Shown here piece by piece: positions 36,212 through 44,800 of a stretch of 64,000 nt of DNA. The notes beneath the pieces were generated by a model. It was not told the DNA's origin. It did not search any database and saw only the letters and a list, made by a program, of their open reading frames with translations. The stretch lies in contig JAMJQL010000075.1 of NCBI GenBank assembly GCA_023554245.1, positions 1 to 64,000 of the forward strand, given 5' to 3'. Both the position numbers and the translations under genes were made by a program. This DNA is from Gemmatimonadota bacterium (lineage in GTDB: Bacteria; Gemmatimonadota; Gemmatimonadetes; Palauibacterales; Palauibacteraceae). Within the stretch, counting starts at the first letter, position 1, and each line of letters begins with the position of its first letter.

Positions 36212-37587
36212 GAACCCGCACCCTCTTCTTCTGCCGCGACTGTGGCGGGGAATCGTTGCGCTGGGAGGGGAAGTGCCCCTCCTGCGGCGCCTGGAACACG
36301 CTCGTCGAGGCACCCGCCCCCGTGGGGAGCGGCGGCCGCAGGGCGAGGGAATCCGGCAGCAGGTCCGGAGCTTCGGTAGCGGAAGTGAGTCGTCTCGGCG
36401 GTGCAGCCGGAGACGTTCCGCGGCCGGAGCGGCGCCCGATTGAATTCGGCGAGGTCGATCGGGTGCTGGGAGGTGGACTCGTTCCCGGGTCCGTTCTGTT
36501 GCTCGGCGGCGCTCCCGGTGTCGGCAAGTCGACACTCCTGCTGCAGCTCGCCGGTCGGGCCCAGATCGGGGGCGCCCGGGTCCTGTACGTGTCGGGGGAA
36601 GAGTCGAGGGAACAGGTGGGCCTCCGCGCAGCGCGATTGGGATCTGGAACCTCGGAGCTCCGCTTCGTCGCGACGGACCGCCTGGAGGAGGTCCTGGCCG
36701 CCGTGGAAGCCGAAGCTCCGGACCTGGTCTGCATAGACTCGATCCAGACGATGTGGAGTGGCGATCTGACTTCGGCTCCAGGTACCGTCACGCAGGTGCG
36801 GGCCTGCTCGGCAGCGCTCCAGGCCCGGGCGAAGGCCACGGGGGCGGCCACGGTTCTCGTCGGGCACGTCACGAAGGGCGGTGCGCTCGCCGGACCGCGC
36901 ACGCTCGAGCACCTCGTGGATGTCGTTCTGCACTTCGAGGGCCACCGACTCGGTGAGCACCGGCTGCTCCGGGGGAGCAAGAACCGATTCGGCAGCGTCG
37001 ACGAGCTCGCGGTATTCCGCATGACCGGATCCGGCCTGGAGCCGGTCCCCGATCCGGGCGGGCTGTTCATCGAAGATCGACCGGAAGGTGTGAGCGGCTC
37101 GGCGGTCGCAGTGCCTCTGCACGGCACGCGACCTCTTCCGGCCGAAGTGCAGGCGTTGACCGCTACCTCCCGGTATGCGACACCCCAGCGGATCGCGACC
37201 GGATTCCCGCCGCGCCGGCTTACGATTCTTCTCGCAGTTCTCGAACGGCGTGCCGGCCTCGACCTGGGGGGGAGCGACGTCTTCCTCAGCGTCATTGGAG
37301 GTCTCCGTCTCACCGATCCGGCGGCGGACCTTGCCGTTGCCGCGGCGCTCGCTTCGGCGAGCCGGGATCGCCCGATCGCCGGAGGAACCGCATTTGCCGC
37401 CGAGATCGGGCTCGGCGGCGAGCTCAGGGCGATCTCGCACGCCGAAACCCGCGTCACGGCTGCCGTGAGGGCCGGCTTCGACTGCGTCTTTCTTCCGGCG
37501 GCGTTGCGTCCGTCCCTGGGGAAGGTCGCGGCCGCCCGCTACGTGGCCACGCTCTCCGAGGCGCTCGACCTGCTGGAGACCGAATGA
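36208..37587 (+). CDS. radA: DNA repair protein RadA, probable CTG start
   Basis: This protein of about 459 residues promotes branch migration in recombinational repair. It has an N-terminal zinc finger (Cys9, Cys12, Cys23, Cys26), Walker A GGAPGVGKST, the KNRFGS motif and a Lon-like C-terminal domain. No ATG, GTG or TTG lies in frame before the first two Cys residues. The first ordinary start is TTG 36256, which would delete half the finger. CTG 36208 overlaps the dnaB stop (CTGA, like the ATGA junctions in this operon) and follows GGAAG, so it is chosen. The 3' end overlaps ispD by four bases. Confidence 0.88.
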   Translation: MRTRTLFFCRDCGGESLRWEGKCPSCGAWNTLVEAPAPVGSGGRRARESGSRSGASVAEVSRLGGAAGDVPRPERRPIEFGEVDRVLGGGLVPGSVLLLGGAPGVGKSTLLLQLAGRAQIGGARVLYVSGEESREQVGLRAARLGSGTSELRFVATDRLEEVLAAVEAEAPDLVCIDSIQTMWSGDLTSAPGTVTQVRACSAALQARAKATGAATVLVGHVTKGGALAGPRTLEHLVDVVLHFEGHRLGEHRLLRGSKNRFGSVDELAVFRMTGSGLEPVPDPGGLFIEDRPEGVSGSAVAVPLHGTRPLPAEVQALTATSRYATPQRIATGFPPRRLTILLAVLERRAGLDLGGSDVFLSVIGGLRLTDPAADLAVAAALASASRDRPIAGGTAFAAEIGLGGELRAISHAETRVTAAVRAGFDCVFLPAALRPSLGKVAAARYVATLSEALDLLETE

Positions 37588-38291
37588 GAGTCGCGGTCGT
37601 GATCGTAGCGGCAGGAACGGGATCCCGTTTCGGTGGCGAGCCGAAGCAGTTTCGACGACTCGGAGGTGCTCCTCTCCTGTCGTGGAGCTGTCATACGCTG
37701 GCCCGGCACCCGGGGGTGTCGGATCTGATCGTGGTCGTGCCCGCCGAGGTGGAGAAGAGGCCTCCCGGCTGGCTCGTCGAAGTCGCGGACGAGGTCGTCG
37801 CGGGTGGTGAGACCCGTCGGGAGTCGGTCGCTCTGGGGCTGGCGGCGGTTCCGGATCGGTCGGAGTTCGTCCTGGTGCACGACGGAGCCCGGCCCTTCGT
37901 CACGCCGTCCCTGATCGGCAGAGTCATCGACGCGGGCCGGGAGGGTCCAGCAATCCCCGGTCTCCAGATCACCGACACCGTCAAGATGATCGATGACGGA
38001 TCACGGATCCTCGCCACCCTCGATCGAGACCGACTGCGCACCGTTCAGACGCCTCAAGCGTTTCCAACCAGCCTGCTCTCTGAACTCCATCTGAGGGCTG
38101 AGCAGGAGGCGACACCGGCAACCGATGATGCGGCGCTTGCCGAGCGATTCGGGGTGCCGGTGAGAGTGATAGACGGTGACCCCGTCAATCTCAAGATCAC
38201 GACGCGTGCCGATTTCGCCCTGGCCGAGTGGCTGGTCGCTGGTGGACACACCCGACGCGCCGGAGTCGAGCCGCCGCCTCCGGAAGACTGA
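37584..38291 (+). CDS. ispD: 2-C-methyl-D-erythritol 4-phosphate cytidylyltransferase
   Basis: This 235-residue enzyme couples CTP to methylerythritol phosphate in the MEP isoprenoid pathway. The CTP-binding motif AAGTGSRFGGEPKQF is at residues 9-23; HDGARPFVTPSLI and TPQAF are also conserved. Its ATG overlaps the radA stop (ATGA). ispF is not adjacent; the next gene is tsaC, five bases downstream. Confidence 0.92.
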   Translation: MRVAVVIVAAGTGSRFGGEPKQFRRLGGAPLLSWSCHTLARHPGVSDLIVVVPAEVEKRPPGWLVEVADEVVAGGETRRESVALGLAAVPDRSEFVLVHDGARPFVTPSLIGRVIDAGREGPAIPGLQITDTVKMIDDGSRILATLDRDRLRTVQTPQAFPTSLLSELHLRAEQEATPATDDAALAERFGVPVRVIDGDPVNLKITTRADFALAEWLVAGGHTRRAGVEPPPPED

Positions 38292-38295
38292 GATC

Positions 38296-38940
38296 GTGGC
38301 CACTTTCGTCGAGATCAGCAGTTTCACGGAATCGAGGTGGGAGACACTGGCCAGCCAGGCGCTGCAGGCGGGCGGAATCCTGGTCCACCCGACGACGTCC
38401 GTGTACGGGATCGGCGGGACGGGGCGGCTCTCCGACCACACCGTCGCCCGATTGAAAGGCAGGGCGGATTCGATCCCGATCCTGCGCCTCGTGCGGGATG
38501 TCGAGCAGCTCCGAAGACTTTACCCGGCAGTCAGGTGGAGTGCCGAAGCCGAGTTGCTCGCGGCCGAATTCTGGCCCGGACCTCTGACTCTGGTTCTCGA
38601 CGACGGGTCCGAACAGGGGCTGGCGGTTCGCGCCGAGGCTCATCCGGTCACGCGACAGCTTCTGGCTCGTCTCGATGGAGAGATCGGATCTACGAGCCTC
38701 AATCTCACCGGCGAGCCGCCGGCACGAACGGCTCCTGAGGCGCGACGGATTCTGCGAGCGATGCCGGAGGCCGACGCGCCGCTGTACTTCCTGACGGCAG
38801 GCGATCTGCCCGGTCCTCCACCTTCGACCCTGCTGTCGCTGAGGGCGGAGGTGCCGAGGATCCTCAGGGAAGGAGCGATCCGACGCGAGCAGATCGAGCG
38901 CTCGATAGGCACTCCGGTCCTGCCCGAGAGTTCGCCGTGA
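38296..38940 (+). CDS. tsaC: L-threonylcarbamoyladenylate synthase (Sua5/YrdC/YwlC family)
   Basis: This 214-residue protein makes threonylcarbamoyl-AMP for the t6A37 modification of ANN-decoding tRNAs. The family signature is seen as GGILVHPTTSVYGIGG, with KGRADSIPIL, FWPGPLTLVL and STSLNLTGEPP blocks. The length is that of a single YrdC domain without the extra Sua5 domain. GTG 38296 is used, since upstream sequence lies in ispD. GTGA couples it to the following phosphatase, the same neighbour pair (ywlC, ywlE) as in Bacillus. Confidence 0.9.
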   Translation: MATFVEISSFTESRWETLASQALQAGGILVHPTTSVYGIGGTGRLSDHTVARLKGRADSIPILRLVRDVEQLRRLYPAVRWSAEAELLAAEFWPGPLTLVLDDGSEQGLAVRAEAHPVTRQLLARLDGEIGSTSLNLTGEPPARTAPEARRILRAMPEADAPLYFLTAGDLPGPPPSTLLSLRAEVPRILREGAIRREQIERSIGTPVLPESSP

Positions 38941-39413
38941 GACCCCTGCGTCTGCTCTTCGTCTGCACGGGGAACACCTGTCGCAGTCCGATGGCCGAGC
39001 TGCTGGCGCAGCTTCGACTGGAGGTGATGGGACTCGACGGTATCGAGGTCAGCTCGGCAGGTACGTCGGCCGTCGACGGAGCGCCCGCGTCGGTTCCTGC
39101 CCGAGCGGTGGCACGTGCCCGGGGAGTGAGTCTCGAGTCACACCGTTCCAGGCGGCTTACTACCGAGCGAATCGGGGACGTCGATCTGGTGGTCGCGATG
39201 ACCGACCGTCATGCACGGGAGGTGTCGCGCCTCGACCCGCAGGCGGTTGTAGTTCTCGCGACTTCGGTTCTCCCGGATTCGCATCCGGCCCGCGGCTCGG
39301 ATCTCCCCGATCCATTCGGCGGGAGCCTGGATGAATACGAAGAGACCTGGACGGCGATAGACGCGTGCGTGCAGGCGCTGTTGGACCGGATCGCCACAGA
39401 GCGAGGGGACTGA
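38937..39413 (+). CDS. low-molecular-weight phosphatase, probably protein-arginine phosphatase (YwlE-like)
   Basis: This 158-residue enzyme has the signature CTGNTCRS with nucleophile Cys10 and Arg16, and the general-acid Asp in DLPDPFGGS. Thr14 occupies the position where YwlE has Thr11, the residue known to favour phosphoarginine over phosphotyrosine; tyrosine-specific relatives usually carry Ile or another residue there. Arginine specificity is therefore inferred. It starts at GTG 38937, overlapping the tsaC stop. No McsB-type arginine kinase is in the window. Confidence 0.85.
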   Translation: MRPLRLLFVCTGNTCRSPMAELLAQLRLEVMGLDGIEVSSAGTSAVDGAPASVPARAVARARGVSLESHRSRRLTTERIGDVDLVVAMTDRHAREVSRLDPQAVVVLATSVLPDSHPARGSDLPDPFGGSLDEYEETWTAIDACVQALLDRIATERGD

Positions 39414-39444
39414 GTCCTTTGTGCCCTGCGAGAGTGGAGATCGG

Positions 39445-40296
39445 GTGAGCGCCCTGTCTGGTGAGCGGAAACGGCGATTCGGGCTGATCGGCGATCCCGT
39501 GCAGCACTCGCTCTCTCCCGCCATGCACCAGGCCGCCTTCCGGGAGTTAGGTGTGGAGGCGTCCTACGAGCTGGTCCGGGTTCCAGCCAGAACCCCGGAC
39601 GCCGTCGAGTCGGCGATGTTCGAGCTCGCAGCCGGCGGAGGGGGAAACGTCACACTGCCGCACAAACGGCGGGCGGCGGAGGCCCTCGAGGTCGCGACCG
39701 AAGTCGTCGGGCGAACCGGGGCCTGCAACTGCTTCTGGCTGGACGCAGCCGGTCGGCTGGCGGGTGACAACACGGACGTGGGAGGAATCAGAGCAGTCCT
39801 CGAGTCGCTGGACGGATTCGACCCGGTCGGATCTCACGTGCTGGTGGTCGGCGCGGGCGGGGCGGGCACGGCGGCCGTGGTGGCCGCACTCGACGGCGGT
39901 GCTTCACGTGTGCACGTGCGAAATCGAACCGGCGAGAGGGTCTCGCGGCTGATCTCGTCTCTAGGTGACCCGAGGCTCGGTGAAGCAGACGGTGAAACGG
40001 GTGTCGAGGACTGGGATCTCGTGATTCAGGCGACCAGTCTCGGGCTTTTCGAGGAAGATTCGTTGCCCGTTCCGCTCCGGGAGATGGCGCCGGCGCATGC
40101 GCTGGATCTCGTCTACCGCCCGGGCGGCACGGCCTGGTGTCGGCACGCTCGCGCCTCAGGCTGGACGGCGGAAGACGGATTGAGGGTGCTGCTCGAACAG
40201 GGGGTCCTGTCCCTGGAACGCTGGCTTGGTTTCCCGATCGCACCTCCTGTGCGGGTCGCCATGGAGAGGGCGCTGGTCCGGGCCGCCGCCCGGTGA
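39445..40296 (+). CDS. aroE: shikimate dehydrogenase
   Basis: This 283-residue enzyme reduces 3-dehydroshikimate with NADPH in aromatic amino-acid synthesis. Key motifs are SLSPAMHQAAF, NVTLPHKRRA (catalytic Lys), GDNTDVGG (substrate Asp) and the nucleotide-binding VGAGGAGTA. GTG 39445 with GGAG just upstream is preferred over GTG 39421. A GTGA junction couples it to comF. The usual NTDG is NTDV here, a mild variation. Confidence 0.9.
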   Translation: MSALSGERKRRFGLIGDPVQHSLSPAMHQAAFRELGVEASYELVRVPARTPDAVESAMFELAAGGGGNVTLPHKRRAAEALEVATEVVGRTGACNCFWLDAAGRLAGDNTDVGGIRAVLESLDGFDPVGSHVLVVGAGGAGTAAVVAALDGGASRVHVRNRTGERVSRLISSLGDPRLGEADGETGVEDWDLVIQATSLGLFEEDSLPVPLREMAPAHALDLVYRPGGTAWCRHARASGWTAEDGLRVLLEQGVLSLERWLGFPIAPPVRVAMERALVRAAAR

Positions 40297-41093
40297 CCAG
40301 CGCCTGCCGGAATCATGCTGGTAGCGAGATTCGCTCCTTCGCAGGACTCATCGCCCGGACCGGGATTCGCCTTGCCGGTCAGGCCTTCGATGCGCTGCTG
40401 CCGCAGATCTGCGTCTCGTGTTCCGCCGCGGTGGATGCCGGGCGTGCGCCACTCTGCGGCGCATGCGAAACGCGGCTCCGCGAGATTCCAGCGCCCCTGT
40501 GTCCCCGCTGCGGCTTCACGGCGTTCAGCGATCTGTCAGCGCCGGGCGGCTGCGCAGAATGCGACGAGTGGCCCGAGGTGCTCAGGCGGACGGAATCGGC
40601 ATTCCTGCTCTCTCGACCGGCGACTCAGGTCATTCACGGCCTGAAGTACGAGGGGTGGACGTCGCTGGGGTCTCGCATGGGCGCCCTGATGGCACCGGCC
40701 GCCCGTCGAGTGTGCCGCGGTCCGGCCCTCCTCGTGCCAGTGCCACTGACTCCGGCGCGCCTGCGAGAACGGGGATTCAACCAGGCTCATCTCCTGGCGG
40801 AGGGACTGGGGCTGGAACTCGGCTGGCCTGTACGGTCCCTCCTCGCCAGGACCCGAACGGGACGCAGGCAGGCGCGTTCGGGTCGCAGGACGCGCGCAGG
40901 TAATGTGGCCGGAGCCTTTCAAGTTGCCCCCGGCTGCGTCGATTCTGCTGACGGGTCAGTGGTTCTGGTGGATGACGTCATCACGACGGGAGCTACGCTC
41001 GCCGAGTGCTGCCGGGCACTCGGCGACGCGGGGGTTCCTTGCGCGGGAGCGGAGAGCTTCGCTCGCACGCCGCCGCGAAGCCCGGCCGCCTGA
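40293..41093 (+). CDS. comF: ComF-family phosphoribosyltransferase-like protein
   Basis: This 266-residue protein has an N-terminal zinc-ribbon-like region with four CxxC-type pairs (CVSC, CGAC, CPRC, CAEC) and a phosphoribosyltransferase fold with [17 protein letters not shown]. ComF relatives are needed for DNA uptake in naturally competent bacteria and may work with recombination or replication proteins; competence here is unproven. GTG 40293 overlaps the aroE stop, making it the last gene of the tightly coupled operon. A 109-base gap precedes gap. Confidence 0.88.
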   Translation: MTSACRNHAGSEIRSFAGLIARTGIRLAGQAFDALLPQICVSCSAAVDAGRAPLCGACETRLREIPAPLCPRCGFTAFSDLSAPGGCAECDEWPEVLRRTESAFLLSRPATQVIHGLKYEGWTSLGSRMGALMAPAARRVCRGPALLVPVPLTPARLRERGFNQAHLLAEGLGLELGWPVRSLLARTRTGRRQARSGRRTRAGNVAGAFQVAPGCVDSADGSVVLVDDVITTGATLAECCRALGDAGVPCAGAESFARTPPRSPAA

Positions 41094-41202
41094 CTCTGCG
41101 GGGTCTTGTCCGCGGCCGGTTTCCCTTGCAAGCTTCGTAATCTCCGGGGCACGCGGGCCCCGCTCGTACCCGTCCATTCCCTCAGCATCGAGGAGCAGTG
41201 AT

Positions 41203-42213
41203 ATGTCGGTGAAGATCGCGATAAACGGATTCGGCCGCATCGGCCGCAACATTCTTCGTTCCGCGCTACAGGAGGGGCTCGGTGACCTCGATGTTGTCGC
41301 AATCAACGACCTCACCGATGCCACGACCCTCGCGCACCTGTTCAGCTACGACTCGGTACACGGTCGTTTTGACGGCACAGTCGAGGTCGACGGGAATGAT
41401 CTCGTGATCGATGGGGAGCGCTTCACGGTCCTCTCGGAAAGGGACCCGTCGAGGCTGCCCTGGTCCGATCTGGACGTCGACATCGTGTTCGAGGCGACCG
41501 GTCTCTTCCGGAAGCGTCCGGACGCGCAGAAGCACCTGGACGCGGGGGCGAAGAAGGTCGTGGTCACCGCCCCGGCGGTGGATCCCGACATCACCATGGT
41601 GTTAGGCGTCAATGACAGGGATTACGATCCGTCGACGCACAACATCATCTCGAATGCGTCCTGCACCACGAATTGCGTGGCACCCGTGGTCAAGGTTCTG
41701 CTCGACGCATTCGGGTTCAAGAACGGGCTGATGACCACCGTGCACAGCTACACCAACGATCAGAGCATTCTGGATCTCCCGCACAAGGACCTTCGCAGGG
41801 CACGGGCTGCGGCGGTCTCGATCATTCCCACGACGACGGGCGCGGCCAAGGCCACGGGGCTGGTGCTGCCGGCCGTGAAGGGAAAGATCGACGGCATGGC
41901 GATGCGGGTGCCGACCCCGAACGTCTCGATCGTGGATCTCGTCGCCAACGTCGAGAAGGAAACGAACGTGGAGGAAGTGAACGCCGCCATGCGCTCCGCT
42001 TCCGAGGGTGCGTTGGCTGGAATCCTGGGGTACGAAGAGACGCCTCTCGTGTCCGTCGACTACATTGGTGATCCGCGCAGCTCGATCGTCGATGGCCTCT
42101 TCACCTCCGTGGTGGATGGGAATCTCGTGAAGGTGGTTTCCTGGTACGACAACGAGTGGGGATACTCCAGCCGATGCGTGGATCTCGCGCGCCGGATCGG
42201 CGAGCACCTTTGA
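41203..42213 (+). CDS. gap: glyceraldehyde-3-phosphate dehydrogenase
   Basis: This 336-residue glycolytic enzyme oxidises glyceraldehyde-3-phosphate using NAD. It opens with [13 protein letters not shown] and has the catalytic Cys in SNASCTTNC and the conserved end [13 protein letters not shown] 41203 has GAGGAG upstream. The 109-base gap before it probably holds the promoter of the gap-pgk-tpi unit; TAATCT at 41138-41143 could be a -10 box but lacks a clear -35 partner. pgk follows 13 bases downstream. Confidence 0.96.
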   Translation: MSVKIAINGFGRIGRNILRSALQEGLGDLDVVAINDLTDATTLAHLFSYDSVHGRFDGTVEVDGNDLVIDGERFTVLSERDPSRLPWSDLDVDIVFEATGLFRKRPDAQKHLDAGAKKVVVTAPAVDPDITMVLGVNDRDYDPSTHNIISNASCTTNCVAPVVKVLLDAFGFKNGLMTTVHSYTNDQSILDLPHKDLRRARAAAVSIIPTTTGAAKATGLVLPAVKGKIDGMAMRVPTPNVSIVDLVANVEKETNVEEVNAAMRSASEGALAGILGYEETPLVSVDYIGDPRSSIVDGLFTSVVDGNLVKVVSWYDNEWGYSSRCVDLARRIGEHL

Positions 42214-42226
42214 TCCGGGAGTAGGT

Positions 42227-43432
42227 ATGCGAGCCAGAACGATTCGGGATCTCGACCCGGCCGATCTCGACGGACGCCGGGCCCTCGTCCGCGTGGACTT
42301 CAACGTGCCCATGGACGAGGACGGCACGGTTCGGGATTCCAACCGTATCGAGGCCAGCGTCCCGACCCTGAAGTACCTTCTGGAGCACGGGGCGCGGCCC
42401 GTCCTGCTGTCTCACCTGGGCAGGCCGAAGGGGAAGGTCGTACCGCGGTATTCACTCGCACCGGTGGCTCCGATTCTCTCCGATCTGCTGGGGACGCCCG
42501 TACATTTCCTCCCGGAAACCGATACGGACGCGGCCGTGTCGGCCACGGAGACACTGGAACCGGGAAGCGTGCTGCTGCTGGAGAACACCCGGTTCCTCCC
42601 CGGCGAGACGAAGAACGATCCCGACCTGTCTCGCCGTCTGGCCCGACTCGGCGACCTGTTCGTCAACGACGCATTCGGGAGCACGCACCGGGCCCACGCC
42701 TCTGTCGTGGGTGTGGCCGAGCTGCTCGATCCCGCCGTCGCGGGACTTCTCGTCGAGTCGGAGCTCGAGGCATTCGCCCAGCTGCGAAATCCGCGCAGCA
42801 GGCCTTTCGTGGTCGCGTTCGGTGGCGCCAAGATCTCGGACAAGATCCCGTTGATCGAGGCGTTTCTCGAGCGGGCCGACGCCGTGCTGGTCGGTGGTGC
42901 GATGGCGAATACCTTCCTCAAGGCGGAAGGCCACGACATGGGCGGCTCTCTGGTCGAGGAGGACGCGATCGAGGTGGCTGAGGAATTCCTCCGACGGCCC
43001 GAGCACCGGCTCAGTCTCCCGTCCGATCTGGTCGTAGCCGAGGCGAACGCGCCCGATGCGACCCTGTCGGAGATCGTGCGAGCGGACCGTGTGCCTTCCG
43101 ACCGGGCGGCATTCGACATCGGGCCCCGGACCCGGGAGACGTTCGAGCACGCAATTCAGCAGAGCCGGACCTTCTTCTGGAACGGACCCATGGGACTGTT
43201 CGAGCGTCCCGGCTTCGATTCCGGAACGGTGGCGGTCGCGCGGGCTGCGGCGGAGGCGACGGCCGAGGGCGCGTTCACGGTAGTGGGGGGAGGCGATTCC
43301 GCGAGTGCGATCCGTCAGGCGGGACTGGCAGGCGCGGTCTCGCACGTCTCGACCGGTGGTGGCGCAGCCCTCGAATACCTCGCGCATGGAGCGCTGCCAG
43401 GACTCGAAGCGCTGGACAAGGCGGGAAAATGA
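42227..43432 (+). CDS. pgk: phosphoglycerate kinase
   Basis: This 401-residue two-domain enzyme transfers phosphate from 1,3-bisphosphoglycerate to ADP. Conserved elements include RALVRVDFNVPMDEDG, LLSHLGRPKGK, ENTRFLPGETKNDP, the NDAFGSTHRAHAS block and the nucleotide site FFWNGPMGLFE and GGGDSASAI. It lies between gap and tpiA, and its stop overlaps the tpiA start (ATGA). Confidence 0.97.
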   Translation: MRARTIRDLDPADLDGRRALVRVDFNVPMDEDGTVRDSNRIEASVPTLKYLLEHGARPVLLSHLGRPKGKVVPRYSLAPVAPILSDLLGTPVHFLPETDTDAAVSATETLEPGSVLLLENTRFLPGETKNDPDLSRRLARLGDLFVNDAFGSTHRAHASVVGVAELLDPAVAGLLVESELEAFAQLRNPRSRPFVVAFGGAKISDKIPLIEAFLERADAVLVGGAMANTFLKAEGHDMGGSLVEEDAIEVAEEFLRRPEHRLSLPSDLVVAEANAPDATLSEIVRADRVPSDRAAFDIGPRTRETFEHAIQQSRTFFWNGPMGLFERPGFDSGTVAVARAAAEATAEGAFTVVGGGDSASAIRQAGLAGAVSHVSTGGGAALEYLAHGALPGLEALDKAGK

Positions 43433-44196
43433 CCGGTCAAGAATCGCCGCTGTTCGCAGCGAACTGGAAGATGTTCAAGGGGCCTCGGGCGACCGAGGCG
43501 TTCGTCGAGTCCTTCGTGTCGCGATATCGGCCCCGCGAGGATCGACGTATCGCGTTTTTTCCTCCATCGATCAGTCTCGAAGCGTTCGTCCGCGCCTCCG
43601 CTGACCGTCCCGACCTCGAGGTCGGGATCCAGGACGTTCACCAGGAGGTGGAGGGAGCTCACACCGGGGCCGTTTCCGCATCGATGGCTGTGGAAGCCGG
43701 GGCGAAGTGGGCGCTCGCGGGTCACTCCGAGCGCCGGCGGGAATTCGGCGACGACGACGCGATCGTCGCGGTGAAGACGGCTCGTGCTCTCGAGGCAGGG
43801 CTGAGACCGATCGTCTGCATCGGCGAGACCCTGGAGGAGCGCGAAGCCGGTCTGCTGCAGCCGGTGCTGGAGCGGCAGGTTCGAGAAGTGCTTGCGGCAG
43901 TTCCGGCTCCCGGACTGACCTGGGCCTACGAACCGGTCTGGGCGATCGGCACCGGGCTTACCGCATCGCCCGCGGATGCCGAGGAAGCGCACGGCATCGT
44001 GCGCTCGGCGATCGGCGCGGCTGCCGGCCCGGTTTTCGCCGATGCCGCGGTGGTTCTGTACGGCGGCAGTGTGAAGCCGGGCAACATCGGGGAGCTGATG
44101 GCGGCCTCCGGAGTCAACGGGGTGCTGGTGGGAGGCGCGAGCCTCGACCCGGAGTCCTTCGCGGCGATCTGCGGGGTTGCGCTGCCGGCAGGCTGA
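43429..44196 (+). CDS. tpiA: triosephosphate isomerase
   Basis: This 255-residue TIM-barrel enzyme interconverts dihydroxyacetone phosphate and glyceraldehyde-3-phosphate. The catalytic residues are visible: Lys in AANWKMF, His in GHSERR, Glu in YEPVWAIGTG, and the phosphate-binding GGSVKPGN. The ATG at 43429 overlaps the pgk stop. A clear intrinsic terminator follows 49 bases after the stop. Confidence 0.97.
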   Translation: MTGQESPLFAANWKMFKGPRATEAFVESFVSRYRPREDRRIAFFPPSISLEAFVRASADRPDLEVGIQDVHQEVEGAHTGAVSASMAVEAGAKWALAGHSERRREFGDDDAIVAVKTARALEAGLRPIVCIGETLEEREAGLLQPVLERQVREVLAAVPAPGLTWAYEPVWAIGTGLTASPADAEEAHGIVRSAIGAAAGPVFADAAVVLYGGSVKPGNIGELMAASGVNGVLVGGASLDPESFAAICGVALPAG

Positions 44197-44210
44197 CCGG
44201 GCCGGGTTCG

Positions 44211-44239
44211 TTGACGTTGTGGTGATTGCGCGCTACGTT
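44211..44239 (+). promoter_or_regulatory. promoter TTGACG-N17-TACGTT ahead of secG
   Basis: The -35 box is at 44211-44216 and the -10 box at 44234-44239, spacing 17. Predicted transcription start is near 44246, the first base of the terminator stem that ends the glycolytic operon. The secG mRNA would therefore begin with that hairpin. The same -10 hexamer occurs ahead of sppA and the aspartate aminotransferase gene. Confidence 0.6.
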
Positions 44240-44245
44240 GCGGAT

Positions 44246-44279
44246 CTCTGCGGGTCCGATGGCCCGCAGAGTCTTTTTT
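44246..44279 (+). terminator. intrinsic terminator after tpiA
   Basis: CTCTGCGGG (44246-44254) pairs perfectly with CCCGCAGAG (44263-44271) around an 8-base loop, followed by TCTTTTTT (44272-44279). This is the clearest Rho-independent terminator in the window. It lies 49 bases after tpiA and 23 bases before secG. Confidence 0.85.
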
Positions 44280-44301
44280 GTGCAACGGAGATTGGGGACG
44301 G

Positions 44302-44724
44302 ATGTTTACGCTACTCGTAATACTGATCAGCCTCGTGGCTGTCTTTCTCATCGGGATCATCCTGCTGCAATCGGGGAAGGGGGGAGGACTGGCGGCCGAA
44401 TTCGGCGGCGCGTCCTCGTCCACCGATTCGATCATGGGAGGGCGGCAGGCTGCCACCGTATTGACACGTGCCACGTGGATCGGCGGAGCGGTGTTCCTCG
44501 CGCTCTCGCTGCTTCTCGCGATCCTCTCGACCCGTACTTCGGGCCCGGCAGAGTCGATCCTGCGATCCGAATTTCAGACCCCGGGTGCGGCCCCGACCTC
44601 GGTGCTCGAATCCGAGGGCGAGGCGCCTCCGTCGATTCTCCAGGATGGCGGCGAAGCGGGTGCGGCGGATCAGCCCTCCCGGGATCCCGGAGCCGCGGCC
44701 GAGGAGACCGACGGAGGGAACTGA
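44302..44724 (+). CDS. secG: preprotein translocase subunit SecG
   Basis: This 140-residue protein has two membrane helices (about residues 2-22 and 52-74) flanking the conserved LQSGKGGGLAAEFGG loop that defines SecG, part of the SecYEG channel. The 60-residue tail rich in Glu, Ala and Pro is longer than in E. coli. ATG 44302 is preferred over the upstream TGT-containing frame because GGAG lies ahead. Its position right after gap-pgk-tpi is the common arrangement in bacteria. Confidence 0.92.
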   Translation: MFTLLVILISLVAVFLIGIILLQSGKGGGLAAEFGGASSSTDSIMGGRQAATVLTRATWIGGAVFLALSLLLAILSTRTSGPAESILRSEFQTPGAAPTSVLESEGEAPPSILQDGGEAGAADQPSRDPGAAAEETDGGN

Positions 44725-44771
44725 TACCGGCAGTCTTGCCCGGCGAGTCACCGGCGGACCCTGACGCAGCG

Positions 44772-44797
44772 GCGGGCCGCTCCAGCGAGTGGCCCGC
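44772..44797. terminator. hairpin between convergent secG and rnhA
   Basis: GCGGGCC-GCT (44772-44781) pairs with AGT-GGCCCGC (44788-44797) around CCAGCG, including one G-T pair. ATTTCAT follows on the plus strand. It probably serves both genes. Confidence 0.55.
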
Positions 44798-44800
44798 ATT

